Part shown: positions 47,890 through 58,720 of the stretch, one piece after another | Layout: every line of letters starts with the position of its first letter | How positions within the stretch are numbered: position 1 is the first letter of the stretch | Assembly (NCBI GenBank): GCA_949825065.1 | Contig: OX463847.1 | Span: forward strand, 38,063,042 to 38,127,041 | DNA: 64,000 nt | Origin: Odontocerum albicorne | Taxonomy: Eukaryota; Arthropoda; Insecta; Trichoptera; Odontoceridae | Direction: 5' to 3' | The notes under the pieces: generated by a model | What the model saw: the letters and a program-made list of their open reading frames with translations, nothing else | The model's database searches: none | Told to the model about the DNA's origin: nothing | Made by a program: the position numbers and the translations under genes

Positions 47890-48159
47890 TTAAATATCCT
47901 TAGAAAAGTAAAGGCTGCAATTTGTGTGTTCATCAAATAAACAATTGATTTCGAACAACGTTAATGCGCAGCCTTCTGATTGTTTGCTGATTCTGCCCTT
48001 TACTTTATCCAGTCCTGTGACCAATATGGATTTTGGAAACCCAAAACTTTTAGAAAGCTCTATCGCTTCATCTGAAATGATAATTGAATCTGAATTCATT
48101 AACGCTTGCCCATAACTATGAGCTATTTTAATGAATATGATTTTGAAAGGATTAAAATT
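47890..48159 (-). CDS. Unidentified open frame, possible 3' terminal exon
   Basis: I do not recognise this protein. The minus-strand frame is open from 48159 (after a TGA) to a stop at 47890; the first ATG is at 48099. It includes SDEAIELSKSFGFPKSILVT, GLDKVKGRISKQSEGCALTL and FEINCLFDEHTNC. Residue composition is balanced (G, D, E, K, S, C) and not the Phe/Ile/Lys/Asn-rich pattern of chance frames here. AG acceptor-like sites lie just upstream (around 48120-48127), so it could be the last exon of a host gene whose other exons lie to the right. No transposon motif, homologous copy or clear polyadenylation signal was seen. Confidence 0.3.
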   Translation of the reverse strand, partial: NFNPFKIIFIKIAHSYGQALMNSDSIIISDEAIELSKSFGFPKSILVTGLDKVKGRISKQSEGCALTLFEINCLFDEHTNCSLYFSKDI

Positions 48160-48199
48160 TCATTTAAATTCAATATTCAGACTTTGAGGAAATTCATAG

Positions 48200-48560
48200 T
48201 TGATAATAGTTATAATAAATAATAATGACAATTTATATAACTCCGTTTAGACAGCAGAATCTCGTTAATGGCGCTATAACTCGAGATTCGAACAAATTTG
48301 ACAGAATATTGCAAAAAAAGTTGGTGATTGCGGTCAATACATTGTGAACTTAAAAACGCTTTAAAATATTTCAAAATATGTATTTGGTAAGACAATCACA
48401 GAACACTTACCAAAAGATGACAAACTTTAAAAAAAACTTACTTGATCTTCCGATAAGTGAAAGTAACACATTCGGCTTAAGATGGAGTGTAGTGTTCACA
48501 TGTGTTCATACATTGTCCTCAGTGAAATACAGACAAAAGCCTAGTTTACTGGGGATACGG
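48200..48560 (+). repeat. R-D dispersed repeat, copy 2
   Basis: Shares GACAATTTATATAACTCCGT TTAGAC, ACTTGATCTTCCGATAAGTG and TGGAGTGTAGTGTTCACATG with the copies at 7401 and 61240. It holds a single GTGTAGTGTTCA unit, unexpanded. No coding capacity. Confidence 0.6.
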
Positions 48561-49139
48561 TAAATGAAAGGCAACAAACCCAGATCCATTAAAACTGTGT
48601 GTCCAAATTAAATAACCAGTTATTTTTTCACAAATTAAGTACATTTCTTGTCATGTGTAAAACAATATATAAAATCGTAAATTCTGAAAATATCACTGAA
48701 AAGTGCTTTTTTTCAGAGCTTTCTCTAGCAGCACACGCCACCAATCCTAAAAGGTGAACCATGTCTCGTCACAAGATGGGGGGCAATTGCAAAAACACCT
48801 GTCATAATTGGTCGATGCGGAACAACCAACAACAAAAAATCGATCTAGAAGATCTACTCTTTCTGAAAGATACATCTATCAGGCACAAATTCAAAAATAC
48901 AATGGAGACATTTCATTATGAGACTTGATGTGTTACCTAGTGACATACGCGTTTATGACAACAAGGAATCTCTGTGCCTATGACAACAAGTTACTAGTAC
49001 CAATTCAGCTGACACCAATTACTAGTACCAATTCCCGTTTTAAAGCCCAAAAACACATGTTACACAAAAAAAATATTTAGAAGCAATAAATCCATGAAGG
49101 AATTAAATAAAATCAAAATATGATAAACGAATTAAATAT
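48561..49139. other. No feature recognised
   Basis: A short direct repeat (ACCAATT...TACTAGTACCAATT) near 48995-49035; nothing else. Confidence 0.45.
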
Positions 49140-49243
49140 TTCCTCTTCTCTACTCCTCACTCCATTGCCCATAAGACCATGGGCCACATTTGTAAAGTCC
49201 CTTTTTACTATATTCCACATAAAACCATACACAACAATTGCAA

Positions 49244-49797
49244 AGGGTCTTTCAAATTGAGCGGTTTGTTAATTATTGGATAGAACACAAATGGCGTCGC
49301 GAACTTTCCTGGGTCTTGTGATATTTGAGAAGTGTGATGTATGACATTTATAAAAATGGAGTCGTATACAATACAACAACGCGTTCAAATCGTTGAATTA
49401 TTTTATGTATCGTAATCTCCGGAAACGGTGATGTTAAGTGGCTACCAAGATTGTGTGATCTGACACCGTTGGACTATTTTCTCTGGAGTTACGTGAAAAG
49501 CCAGATCTATAAGAATGACCCCCAATCAATTCCTTTGCTGAAGGACGAAATTATTCGCGTTATTGGTGAGTTAGAACCGCAATTATGCCAAAGTGTTATC
49601 GAAATTTTTGACAAAATAGTGGACATCTGTGGAGCCGTAAAAGGTAGAAATTTGGTGGATATTGTTTTTGTGTGTTTAAATGTCATATATTATACATCAA
49701 TGACCAACAAAAAGTTTTTGAAATCAAAGCGATTTGTGTGTTTTATTCAAGAATTAAAAAAAAAATAATTAAAAAACCACTCAATTTAAAATACCCC
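49244..49797 (+). mobile_element. DUF4817-type mariner relative, internally deleted
   Basis: Inverted ends of about 32 bp: AGGGTCTTTCAAATTGAGCG at the left, and the complement of AATTTAAAATACCCC at the right, both continuing into GGTTT.TTAATTA. Only about 550 bp remain, carrying the first ~18 and last ~110 codons of the transposase. Target duplications are not clear. Confidence 0.8.
49356..49768 (+). pseudogene. DUF4817/mariner-type transposase, both ends only
   Basis: ATG 49356 gives MESYTIQQRVQIVELFYVS then a stop: the N-terminal PQQRVQIV..FY motif of this family. About 230 central codons are deleted, and coding resumes in another frame as VISGNGDVKWLPRLCDLTPL then DYFLWSYVKSQIYK, which includes the third catalytic aspartate (CDLTPLDYF). 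The frame ends in a Lys run at 49768. The 21.0-kb pseudogene preserves the complementary N-terminal half. Confidence 0.88.
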
Positions 49798-50049
49798 ATA
49801 TAACAACTTATTACTCTATTCCTCACAAGATCATAAACAAAAATTGAATTGTCACTTCTTAATATATTTCCCGACAGACCATAGACTAAAATTTAATATT
49901 AACTCTTTTTTTTCTTTAGACCATAGACTCAATTTGTATAGTCATTTCTTACTCTTTTTCCCATAAGACCAGAGACAACATTAGCATGATCGCAGAATGA
50001 ATTAACGTAAAAATATTTACAAAACAAAAAAGGTTGAATATGTGAGTTG

Positions 50050-50270
50050 AAAGCGTGGTAGAGGAAGACCAAGGAAAGTATGATTGGATCTAGTGAATTA
50101 TATTTTGAAATAAGAAACTATGAAAAATCAGAGAAATCGTAAAAATTGTATGGGAAGGTGTATGAACGTAAATGAGGCATATGATGTACGAGTATATCGA
50201 GATAAGAAAGTCTGGCACTCTTTCGTCTCTGCGAACCCTGACACGAACACGGCGTGATGCTATACATATG
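50050..50270 (+). mobile_element. LINE-B C-terminal fragment
   Basis: The plus strand reads GRGRPRKV.LDLVNYILK, NQRNRK.CMGRCMNVNEAYDV and, after a small frame change, RDKKVWHSFVSANPDTN then a stop. This is the GRGRPRK...EA..VCRD...W.S.VSA terminus of LINE-B, the clearest copy of that end in the window. Confidence 0.7.
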
Positions 50271-50947
50271 TATGTATGTATAATCCTTATTTTTTCTGCC
50301 TTGGAACTAAAGATCCTGATATGTATGTCAGTGGTTCGGTCAAACTATCACAACAAAGCCAATTTTAGACGAATGGCCTCGACAAACTTGTGGTCTGAGA
50401 TAAGTTAAGTCTGTGTGTGGCTGACTGGACCATACGAGAGAATAAGGCCACAGCTTTGAGCATCGCACTCTAACCTTTTAGAACTTTCAACCAGTAAAGT
50501 TCCTTTAGGAGTAAAGTACTTTTACAGAGTTTTAACAATTTGCAAATTTTCCTGACTAGCATATAAATTTTTTTTAAATGAGTGAAGGCTGAAAAATTAT
50601 GACAGTTAATGAATTTATATGAATCGTTTTATAAATTAATTTATTAAATAAACAGTATTGTTAAAAATATTTATACCGTGGATTTTTTTACAGATATGTA
50701 CTTCAGACTGTTACTTGTACTTTAGACTGTACTATACACGTGTACTTTAGACTGTTTTAAGACAACATTCTTTATCTAAATATTTGATGTACGAAAAGGA
50801 AAAAAACTATAAGATTTAATGTTTTAAGCCGCTGAACCAAACGTGATAAAACTAGAACGCTTTTTGAAAAAGTTTCAACTGTCACACAGTTTATCGCTGG
50901 GAGAACTTGACGGAATATTATTTTGAAATAAAAAATGTTGTATGTAC
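50271..50947. other. No feature recognised
   Basis: A short repeat of GTACTTTAGACTGT (three times near 50700-50760). Otherwise nothing supported. Confidence 0.45.
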
Positions 50948-51335
50948 CAAGTTCGATATATGTTAAGATATATTTTACATAAGTTCGATATAAGATATAT
51001 TTTACAAAATGTTGTACCAAGTTCAAAATAAGATATATTTTACAAAATGTTGTAACAAGTTTGATATAAGATATATTTTATAAAATGTTGTACCAAGTTC
51101 GATATAAGATATATTTTACAAAATGTTGTACCAAGTTCAAAATAAGATATATTTTACAAAATGTTGTGCCAAGTTCGATATAAGATATATTTTACAAAAT
51201 GTTGTACCAAGTTCGATATAAGATATATTTTACAAAATGTTGTACCAAGTTCGATATAAGATATATTTTACAAAATGTTGTACCAAGTTCGATATAAGAT
51301 ACATTTTACATAAATACTACCTAATTTTACATAAA
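50948..51335. repeat. 38-bp minisatellite, about ten copies
   Basis: Units contain AAGTTCGATATAAGATATAT and TTTACAAAATGTTGTACC. Central copies are nearly identical; the first and last are partial. Minus-strand frames across it are artefacts. Confidence 0.95.
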
Positions 51336-51589
51336 TACACCAAAATTACATAAATACATCTAAAATCTGCATTTTTTCACCTATTTTAATGAAATATTCG
51401 AAATATTTTTTTTCATATTATTAATTGATTCGGTATCGTTGAACTTCGTTTTATTACAGAAAGATTCAATACTTATGCTAAATGTGGAAAAATTCTACAC
51501 AACTTAAATTAAAGTAACTTATCTGTTTCCTTTTAAAAGTATTTTGAAAATGTGTTACAGCTTCTACAATTACACAAACTTTTTACTTT

Positions 51590-52480
51590 TTTTTTTTTTT
51601 AAATTATTATTAATTTGATCCAACCAACCTTTCCTTCGTTTTGTTCTACCACTTTTTACTATTTCTTAATTCATTCGTTCCACGTACCCAAACTATCACT
51701 TTCATCTTTCTCAACACGTTAGCATAAAGCTTACATTTATCCCTGATCACTTCATACCGTATTCTGTAATATTTAATTTAATTTAATTTATCTATATATA
51801 ACAAGAAGTTTTATGAATAGATAATTTATAAAAAATAACAGGTAATTTAATATAAACTCTCAATTTATAACATATTTTTTATCATTTTAAAAAAAAATAA
51901 TAGATATGACATAAGTCATAGATATCCTTATATCCTCGAACACTAGGCGGAAAAGTGCCTGTGTTGTTCGAGGGGAGTAGCGTAGCGCGGGGTTCAAACC
52001 GACGATGTTTCGCACGGAACTCCAGTACGTTGCCGCGCAGCCATACACCTCACTCATGGATCTGAGTACTTTGCCTTTCATTTGTCATGTCCACAGATAA
52101 CTTGGCTTAAGTATGTATCTTACTAAGGATATACACATATATATGTATACATACATATATTTACATGGAAAAATAAGCTGTTGTTTTTCGATTGTTGATT
52201 GTACAATACCCGTTGCATAAACTTGATAAACTCTCATCAACTTGATAAAGTTCGACTCAATTACATTTATGTATCACGCGAGTCACACATACATATTTTC
52301 ATTTTACTTATTCTTCTAAATACACGTTTTTCTACAGCATTTCATTGTCTTTTTCTATGTCTACGTTTCACTCCGACACATCAAAGTTGGTATTGAAATG
52401 GTATTGTAAACCATGAGTTCTTAGCAGCTTTTGATACTATTCAGTTTGAATGTACGAAGATACTTAAGAATTTTTATTAT
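51590..52480 (-). mobile_element. LINE-B fragment split by SINE-2
   Basis: The minus strand reads RYEVIRDKCKLYANVLRKMK and a VWVR...NELR...KKW segment, matching the middle of the 29.3-kb copy. Its upstream part (52190-52480) matches 29780-29930 in nucleotide sequence (CTACAGCATTT, GATACT(A/C)TTC). SINE-2 occupies 51885-52080 between them. Confidence 0.55.
51885..52080 (-). mobile_element. SINE-2 (tRNA-derived), copy 2
   Basis: Minus-strand head with A box TATGGCTGCGCGGCAACGTA and B box GTCGGTTTGAACCCCGCGCT about 35 bp apart; the body ends GATATCTATGACTTATGTC and an A/T run. The same order occurs at 33705-34010. The G+C-rich head stands out from its surroundings. Confidence 0.68.
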
Positions 52481-52649
52481 AGCAAGAGTATACACATACT
52501 TAAGCAAAGCATGTAAAAAAATACTTTCAGGTGCTCTATAAAATATCCGTTTTTAATTAAATGTCCGTTTTTAATCATGAAGAAAATTTCTGGATATTTA
52601 TGTATAAAACCCATTCTTATGGAAAACATAGCACTTCACGCTTTAAAAT

Positions 52650-52870
52650 AATTTAACATTCCCCATAAATTCTTAGCCACTGTCTGGAGGGAATTTCTCG
52701 CCCTATTTCTAAACAGCAAGTAACATTCCCTCTCTTAGAAAGCCTTTCCATGTCCTCTCTAATCGAATACTCCTCGCGCCATACATCCTGCTGTAGAGCT
52801 TTCGCAAGTGTCAACGGGATCTCTCCAATTTTCCTCTGCTGCAGCACAAGGTTTGCATACCAAATTTGAG
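52650..52870 (-). other. Unassigned open segment, possibly LINE-derived
   Basis: A 64-codon minus-strand frame (52847-52653) with IREDMERLSKRGN and EIPSRQWLRIYGEC. It lies between LINE-B fragments on the same strand and has a balanced composition, but no motif identifies it. Confidence 0.25.
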
Positions 52871-53144
52871 GGACTTAAAACTAATTTCTAGGTTGCAATG
52901 CCTTCTAACGTGACTTACATATCTGATATGATGTACATGAAATTATTTTACTTTATTTATTTTTAATACAAATAATTTTAAGAGACAGTAATATTTTCAT
53001 ATACATACCACTTAGCCGTTTCCTTGTTGGGTTAGGCAGAAATAATAGTGCCCGAATTTGGTTTTGCGACACATATACACGTCTTTTATTCATCCACACA
53101 CCTTCTAATACAGCTCCGAAGATTTTTTTACTGTTTAAACTATC

Positions 53145-53345
53145 TTTTTTTAAACTTTACTTGGTCTTCCTCTACCACGTCTTCCACTCACATTTGTACT
53201 GTATATTTCTTTCGTTAGTCGTTCTTCATTTATTCATTCCATATTAGCCTAACCATCTTAGAGTGATCTTCTTCATCTCACTCAACACATCGTCTACATT
53301 CATCTTGTATCATATATTGTCACCCTATGTATTCCTTACATACCT
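53145..53345 (-). mobile_element. LINE-B fragment
   Basis: Across frames the minus strand reads MNEERLTKEIYSTNVSGR-like codons, then GRGRPSKV, matching the RLTK.IY..N...GRGRP block of LINE-B. Upstream pieces resemble LRWLG. Decayed. Confidence 0.55.
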
Positions 53346-53811
53346 TTAAAAAATCTGTTAACTGACAAATGCGGAAAATAGGCCCAAGCCGTTAGTCGCC
53401 ATTTTTAAGATTGTATACAGTTTATTCAGATCGACTTGAAAACATTTTTGGGCTCAATTAGATGTGTTTCATCAATATATATGTTGCAATACAAGAGGAT
53501 GGTCATTAGACATTAATTGTCAATATTTAAAGCACACTTTCACTAAAATAAGCAGTAAATGTGTACTACAGTGTTATCTCTTCACATTTAGAAGTGAAAT
53601 TGTACTTACACTGTCAATATTAGTGAACATTCTAAATCATGAACACACACGCCATTTTGCGGCTGTTGCACTTTGAAATCCGAGACTCTGAATTGAAAAT
53701 GTTAACAAAATGTCACTTCATACACTTATGACTTACTGCAATAAATAAAACAATAGTCCAAAAGTTTTTTTTTGTTTTATTTTAAATTAACTTTCCCCAA
53801 CTTCAGTTTGC
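53346..53811. other. No feature recognised
   Basis: A 70-codon frame at 53464-53676 has no motif. Nothing else supported. Confidence 0.45.
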
Positions 53812-53905
53812 AAAGGTTAACAAATATAAGAAAATGTTAACAAATATAAGAAAATGTTAACAAATATAAGAAAAGGTTAACAAAGGTAAGCAAAGGTTCA
53901 CAAAC
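53812..53905. repeat. 20-bp minisatellite, about four copies
   Basis: Units GTTAACAAATATAAGAAAAT repeat three times and then grade into GGTTAACAAAGGTAAGCAAA. Confidence 0.9.
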
Positions 53906-54227
53906 AGTTATCTACTATATGGATATAAAAGGCTGGCGAACTATCGTGACTAATTTGGAGATATGATGATTGCCATTTGTTGTTCAAGTAGATGGGATTC
54001 AATACCTTAGTATTTATTAGTACAGCACCAGAAGAAAACCCAATGTGGGGTTTGCTGAATGAGCATAGCTATGATAACAAACTAGTGATACTGTTGAAAT
54101 TAATGGTCCTGTTGGCTCTTTTAGTGCAAGACCACAATGCTTAATCTTGCGTTTTATAATTACCCTACACGTTCCTTCAGAATCACAGGGATGTCATAAA
54201 GTACCTCCATTCAGGTTGATTCACAGT

Positions 54228-54393
54228 GATTTAGATACTATATTATTTATAGTTAAGGCATTAACGTTGTGGAGGTTTAAACATATTGTGATTTGTTTTT
54301 TTTTAAACACTGTTTATCCCACTTTTTGTAACGGTATAACCCTACCAGTTTTAAAACTTTCACCACATCATCAAGCACAAACAAGATTTAGAT
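54228..54393 (+). mobile_element. Foldback family, single-arm element with 9-bp duplication
   Basis: The element (54237-54384, 148 bp) has the leader TTATAGTTAAGGCATTAACG and one arm ending CATCATCAAGCACAAACAA, at the point where the hairpin copies fold back. Perfect duplications GATTTAGAT flank it (54228-54236, 54385-54393). It looks like a complete insertion of a half-length form. Confidence 0.85.
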
Positions 54394-54539
54394 GCTTTCT
54401 TGACGATACATTCCTTACTTAATTACAAGTAGCAAGTAACAAATGTAAAACAGGTACACTTCATAATTGTCTTAAGTATGCTTTTAAGCGTCTTCTTCTT
54501 GATGTATATCTAAGATATGCTGTTGCGATAATCATTCTT

Positions 54540-54790
54540 TCGGTGTAGAGCACCAGCGGTTTTCCTATCTTTTAGGAGGTCTTCCTGGCATGTGATGTCC
54601 TTCGAGGATCTCGTGTGCCACTATATATGAGATTTTGTCACTGCCCATCCTATCCACATAGTCATGTCAATACCACCTTGTCTTTCTGTTATGTCTGAAG
54701 ATTGCCTCTGCGTCGCAGGTCTGTCGAATGTGGGTGTTTTTGACTATATCTCTGAGAGATACATCGTAATATTCTCAACTCGGATGCTCG
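54540..54790 (-). mobile_element. LINE reverse-transcriptase C-terminal relic
   Basis: Minus-strand pieces include a TCDAEAI-like segment, a HDYVDRMGSDKISYIVAHEI segment and HMPGRPPKR, in the same order as the 3395-3830 LINE. Frames are broken. Confidence 0.5.
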
Positions 54791-55074
54791 AAGAATGCGG
54801 TTTCAACATGTTAAGTCAAGATATACTTTTCACAGGTATTATATAGTCTAACTTTGCTATCAATTTGCATATTTCTGTTTTTTTTTTCAGATTACAACTT
54901 TTAGACAATACGATATTGTGGCTGCCTTAAAAGTTTATAATAGTTCACGTTTTACGAAACCTTAGACCAGTGTTTCCCAACGTTTTTTTGTGCTATGCCC
55001 CACCTAAGCCTTTCTAAAATTCTTATGCCCTCCCCTACGTAACGGTGACGCGACAAAGTGATCGAAATACGACT

Positions 55075-55125
55075 AAGCGGCCGCGACAAAAGGGTTAAAC
55101 TTTAACCATTTTGTCGCGGCCGCTT
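55075..55125. repeat. 25-bp inverted repeat with two GCGGCCGC sites
   Basis: Arms 55075-55099 (AAGCGGCCGCGACAAAAGGG plus five bases) and 55101-55125 are complementary with one mismatch around a single-base loop. It is very G+C-rich for this window and lies inside the hAT element. Confidence 0.92.
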
Positions 55126-55692
55126 TGTCGTGGAACCCGTACGTAACATATAGATAATTTTTTATATTAAAAAATTGAATTGTTCATTAAAGAAACTTAA
55201 ATGATGGGTTTTAGGAAGAAATCACTAGGAAATAAGCAAACACAGTAAGCAACCTTTCAAAACATATTATGGAGAACTGAAATTCAAATACAAAATAATT
55301 TTAATGAAATATTTTTCTATATTATTTTAATTATTAGTAATTATTTATTAAATTTAGTGAGATCCTTGCGCTTGATGCTTGCTTGTTACAAAGAGATTTT
55401 ATGTTAGGTTCCAATTTAGTGAGTTTTAGTCTCAAGTCTCCCCGTTGTGTTATATCCAGCCGATTTCTTTTATTTTAACAGCAAATTATTTATAGCACTA
55501 AATCCACATTAAGCTAAATATGAAGATGGAAACGGTAACAATAGTTTTCTTGCACATTTGGTTGGATTTGGATATTTAATTTCGGTTTCCTTACAAAGTC
55601 AAGCCATCGCATCGCTCCTTTTATATTACATATGGTCAAGCTTTAATTGATTCATCATTTTGCAGTACAAAGAAACACCTGTACTCGTGAAC

Positions 55693-55834
55693 CATGATAC
55701 AAGTATACAGATAAAGCGATCCGGATCGCAGCTAGCTTCACTCTACTGTCGCGTATTACGTCACGGCGTTTACGCGACAGTGGAGTGAAGTTAGCCGCGA
55801 TCCGGATTGCTATATCTGTTATACTTGTATCATG
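55693..55834. mobile_element. Hairpin MITE nested in the hAT element
   Basis: Arms of about 65 bp (CATGATACAAGTATACAGAT... and complement) pair with about 90% identity around a short loop near ATTACGTCACGG. Both contain GATCCGGAT(C/T)G and CACTGTCGCG-like blocks. TGAACCA occurs on each side (55688-55694, 55839-55845) and may be a target duplication. No coding capacity. Confidence 0.82.
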
Positions 55835-55965
55835 CTCATGAACCACAATATAGAAATATGGTTAACTTAAACTCTGAACGAGTCAATTTTCGAATTGCCC
55901 CCCTTAAAAATCAAGGTACCCCCCTGTGGGTCCTGGGCCCCACGTTGGGAAACACGGCCTTAGAT

Positions 55966-56789
55966 TATAAAATATAATAAAATCAAACCAAAACTGTTTC
56001 TTATAAATAATTTATAAAACTTATGTTAAAAAAACATGAAAATTTGATATAAATCTAATAATATTATACAATTCTGATATATTAGTCAACGTATCCAATT
56101 TAAAGTTATGCATGCACGCTGTTTTTCTGATTTGCTTCATATGATTGCTGTCGTGTTAATCTCCTAATTATCTTATAGAAAAAAATCAAACGAAATATAC
56201 CAGTGAAACTTGCATGGAAATTAGATTTTGTTATGTGAAGGAAAACTATACTTTTTTGATACTTGTTTAAATGCTACGGTTTTAGATACTGATCGGTGAA
56301 ATATATTTATATAAAGTATTTATTTTCAAGTTGTTTATATTTTAAGATTTCGAAAAAGATAGTAATAATATTTCTAATTGTGAGTGATATTTAGTTAATT
56401 AAAGATTTCAAGAATTCCGCGTGTCATTGGTCGAGTCAAGAGAATATCATCCACTTACCGAAAATCTGCTGCAGTCGGGGGATTTTTTTTTCCAAGATGA
56501 TCAAAAAATTCTTACCTAAAACAATTCGGGATAAAAAAATTAGATACAGGAAAAATTACAATTGAATTAAATAAATTGATTTAGAATTTGTTAGGGTTAA
56601 ATATGTCTGAATTTTTTATCAAATATTTTAAACGTCATTCCGAAGATAGCCCAATCATGTTAGGTTAAAAGTTGCATAAAAATAGATTTTTTTAATCAAT
56701 TGAAAATATATACGATAAACAATAAAATAAAATTACATTTTCAAAAAAAGAACATAATTTTCAATAAATCTGGTTTATGAAACCATTTG
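55966..56789. other. No feature recognised
   Basis: A+T-rich; nothing supported. Confidence 0.5.
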
Positions 56790-56924
56790 AATGGTTGAAG
56801 TAAAATAGGCACTAAGTACAAAAAAAATACAAAAAAAACTTAGTATGCAATTTCGTTCTATATGTCATATAGAATGAAACTGCATACTTTTTTGGTACTT
56901 AGTGCTTATTTTATTTCAACCATT
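56790..56924. mobile_element. Hairpin MITE, about 135 bp
   Basis: Arms start AATGGTTGAAGTAAAATAGG and end in a near complement (TTATTTCAACCATT); an inner stem pairs GTATGCAATTTCGTTCTATA with its complement around TGTCA. The left arm has about 20 extra bases. No target duplication could be fixed. Confidence 0.8.
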
Positions 56925-58099
56925 CATTTATATTTACTCGTAGTATTGTTTACTCTTCAATTCGTTTTTCATTTGTTTCTTATGTTAGGACCTTTGATTA
57001 CCTGAGCCTTGACCTGTCTTAAGTTTGTATTTTATGTATGGTGGGTATTGCTTTTTGATATATTTTTACATATGATTCATGTAAAATTTTGTATGAGTTT
57101 TTATATTCATGCGCACTTAAAATTCTCATTTGAGTATTACTTTTGCAACCTTTTTTAATTATATTATGATAAAATACCTAAATTGTAATAGAAAATAAAT
57201 GAAACACTGAAAACATATCACAATTAACAGCACAAGACTTGAGTACGAGAAAATAAAATCTCTTAATTTATAAACAAAATTACATCAAATTTAAATGGAA
57301 TTGTCAAGACTCAATATTAAAAAATCGCTTAAAAGGATCCTTCTGAACTAAACAGCACCTGGTACATTTAACATTTTCACCAAACCAAATACGTTCAATA
57401 GTTAAGTTTTCGTTGCATGTTCACGAGTCATGAAATGCAACGTGCAAATTTCGAATGCAAATTGCCATTGACGTATTTGAATTTTAAAAGGTTCCGTGTA
57501 TATCTAGTTCCCTTTAACCTGACAGAACTTCAATGAATAATGACTGAGATTTACAAAACTAGGTCAGTTAAATATGTCATCCTACAAAATTATTGACTAC
57601 CTTCGTGATTAAATTAAACATTTCTTATATCGGATTCAATTATTGAGTTTGATTTAAAAAAGTGTCCCAGTTTTGTTAACATCGTTCTATTGGATAAAAA
57701 GGAATTGTCGCATTAAATTAAGTCTGCCATTGTATTCTTGAATAGGACTATTCGCTGATTAGGTCCATTCTAGATATCTTCTGTTCAGAGGCAGTATTAA
57801 CGGTGCGAATTGTCTGGTACAATCATAATCCATTACTGATTATGGTTAAAATAACTATTCCAGACTTAATTTATTTGCTGTTTGCACGATCAGTAAATAA
57901 ATTAAGTTTTGCCATCAATCATCAAACAATATATGATCATTAAGAATATACATTGATAATTACCGTTCAATATCAACGTTTATTTAAATTGATAATGTCA
58001 TAGTTATGGTTTAATATTGTTTATATTGTTGTCTTCAAATAAGTAAATTAATATCAAAGATTTTTATGACATCAATATGAATAGATCCAAATGATACTC
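56925..58099. other. Long stretch without recognisable features
   Basis: A+T-rich; no coding or repeat signal supported. Confidence 0.45.
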
Positions 58100-58720
58100 G
58101 TAGATGAACAAAGCGAACTGAATATATTCGCAACTATCGAAGGCAACAACGCGAGAGACAAACAGAAGAATAAATCAATTAGCATCGCATTGTACATGCT
58201 CAGCAGATACAACATTTTCGACAAGTGCAACAACAGCAAGAGACTGAAGGAAGTCAATAAGTGACGCGTTGCGGAAGCTCAACAAAAATGCCTGATTTTC
58301 AACAAGTGCTACAACAGTAAGAGGCTGAAGAGGAGGCCAACGAGTGCCGTGTTGAAGAAGCACAGCAAATACGTAACTTTCGTCAACGTTCTAACTTGAA
58401 GTTGAATAATGACAACTTTGACGAGAACGTAGTTGACATTTGTAACTTTGGTTTCATGAATAATTAATGCGAATTCCGCCATTCTGTTAATTTTGCAGCT
58501 GAAAGATCTCCTGTCAAAACCTTTAAATAGTTCTGCCATAAAGGAATTATTCTTCCTGGAGATGAAAATGTACCACAATTACATTTTCGGTTGTACCGTA
58601 TACAACGAAATTGTATTTCAATACAATTCAATTACTCCCTCATTTAAGTGGGACTTTACAATCCCATCACTAAGGCTTTATACAAATATTCGCTACAATT
58701 CACGCCTCCTATAAGCTTAA
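58100..58720 (+). pseudogene. Helitron Rep/helicase N-terminal relic
   Basis: The plus strand in one frame with stops reads HAQQIQHFRQVQQQQETEG, EAEEEANECRVEEAQQIRNF, RQRSNLKLNNDNFDENVVDI, then CNF.F, CEFRHSVNFAAERSP and CHKGIILPG. Arg/Gln/Glu-rich repeats followed by a C..C..LNFA.E....F..CCHKGK..LP-type zinc finger are typical of the N-terminus of insect Helitron proteins. At least four stops interrupt it, and no Rep or helicase core follows. Minus-strand open frames here are shadows. Confidence 0.5.

Larger units (their letters stand above)
49140..49995. repeat. Degenerate 48-bp tandem repeat, split by a transposon
   Basis: Units centred on ATAAGACCATAGAC and TACTCTTTTTCC: GACCAT-like cores at 49175, 49223, 49829, 49876, 49919 and 49967, spaced 43-48 bp. 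With the insertion (49244-49797) removed, 49223 and 49829 come within about 52 bp, so the element landed inside an existing array. Confidence 0.75.
54960..55965. mobile_element. hAT-type element, 990 bp, non-autonomous
   Basis: The element spans 54968-55957. It starts CAGTGTTTCCCAACGTTTTT and ends CACGTTGGGAAACACGG, with 8-bp duplications CCTTAGAC (54960-54967) and CCTTAGAT (55958-55965). CAGTGTTTCCCAAC ends and 8-bp duplications fit the hAT superfamily. No transposase is present. It contains a near-perfect palindrome (55075-55125) and a nested hairpin (55693-55834). The MITE at 2914 shares both ends. Confidence 0.9.

Noticed and set aside
58072..58578. Leu/Ser-rich minus-strand frames
   Set aside because: Antisense to the Helitron-like plus-strand frame, which has the recognisable zinc-finger pattern.
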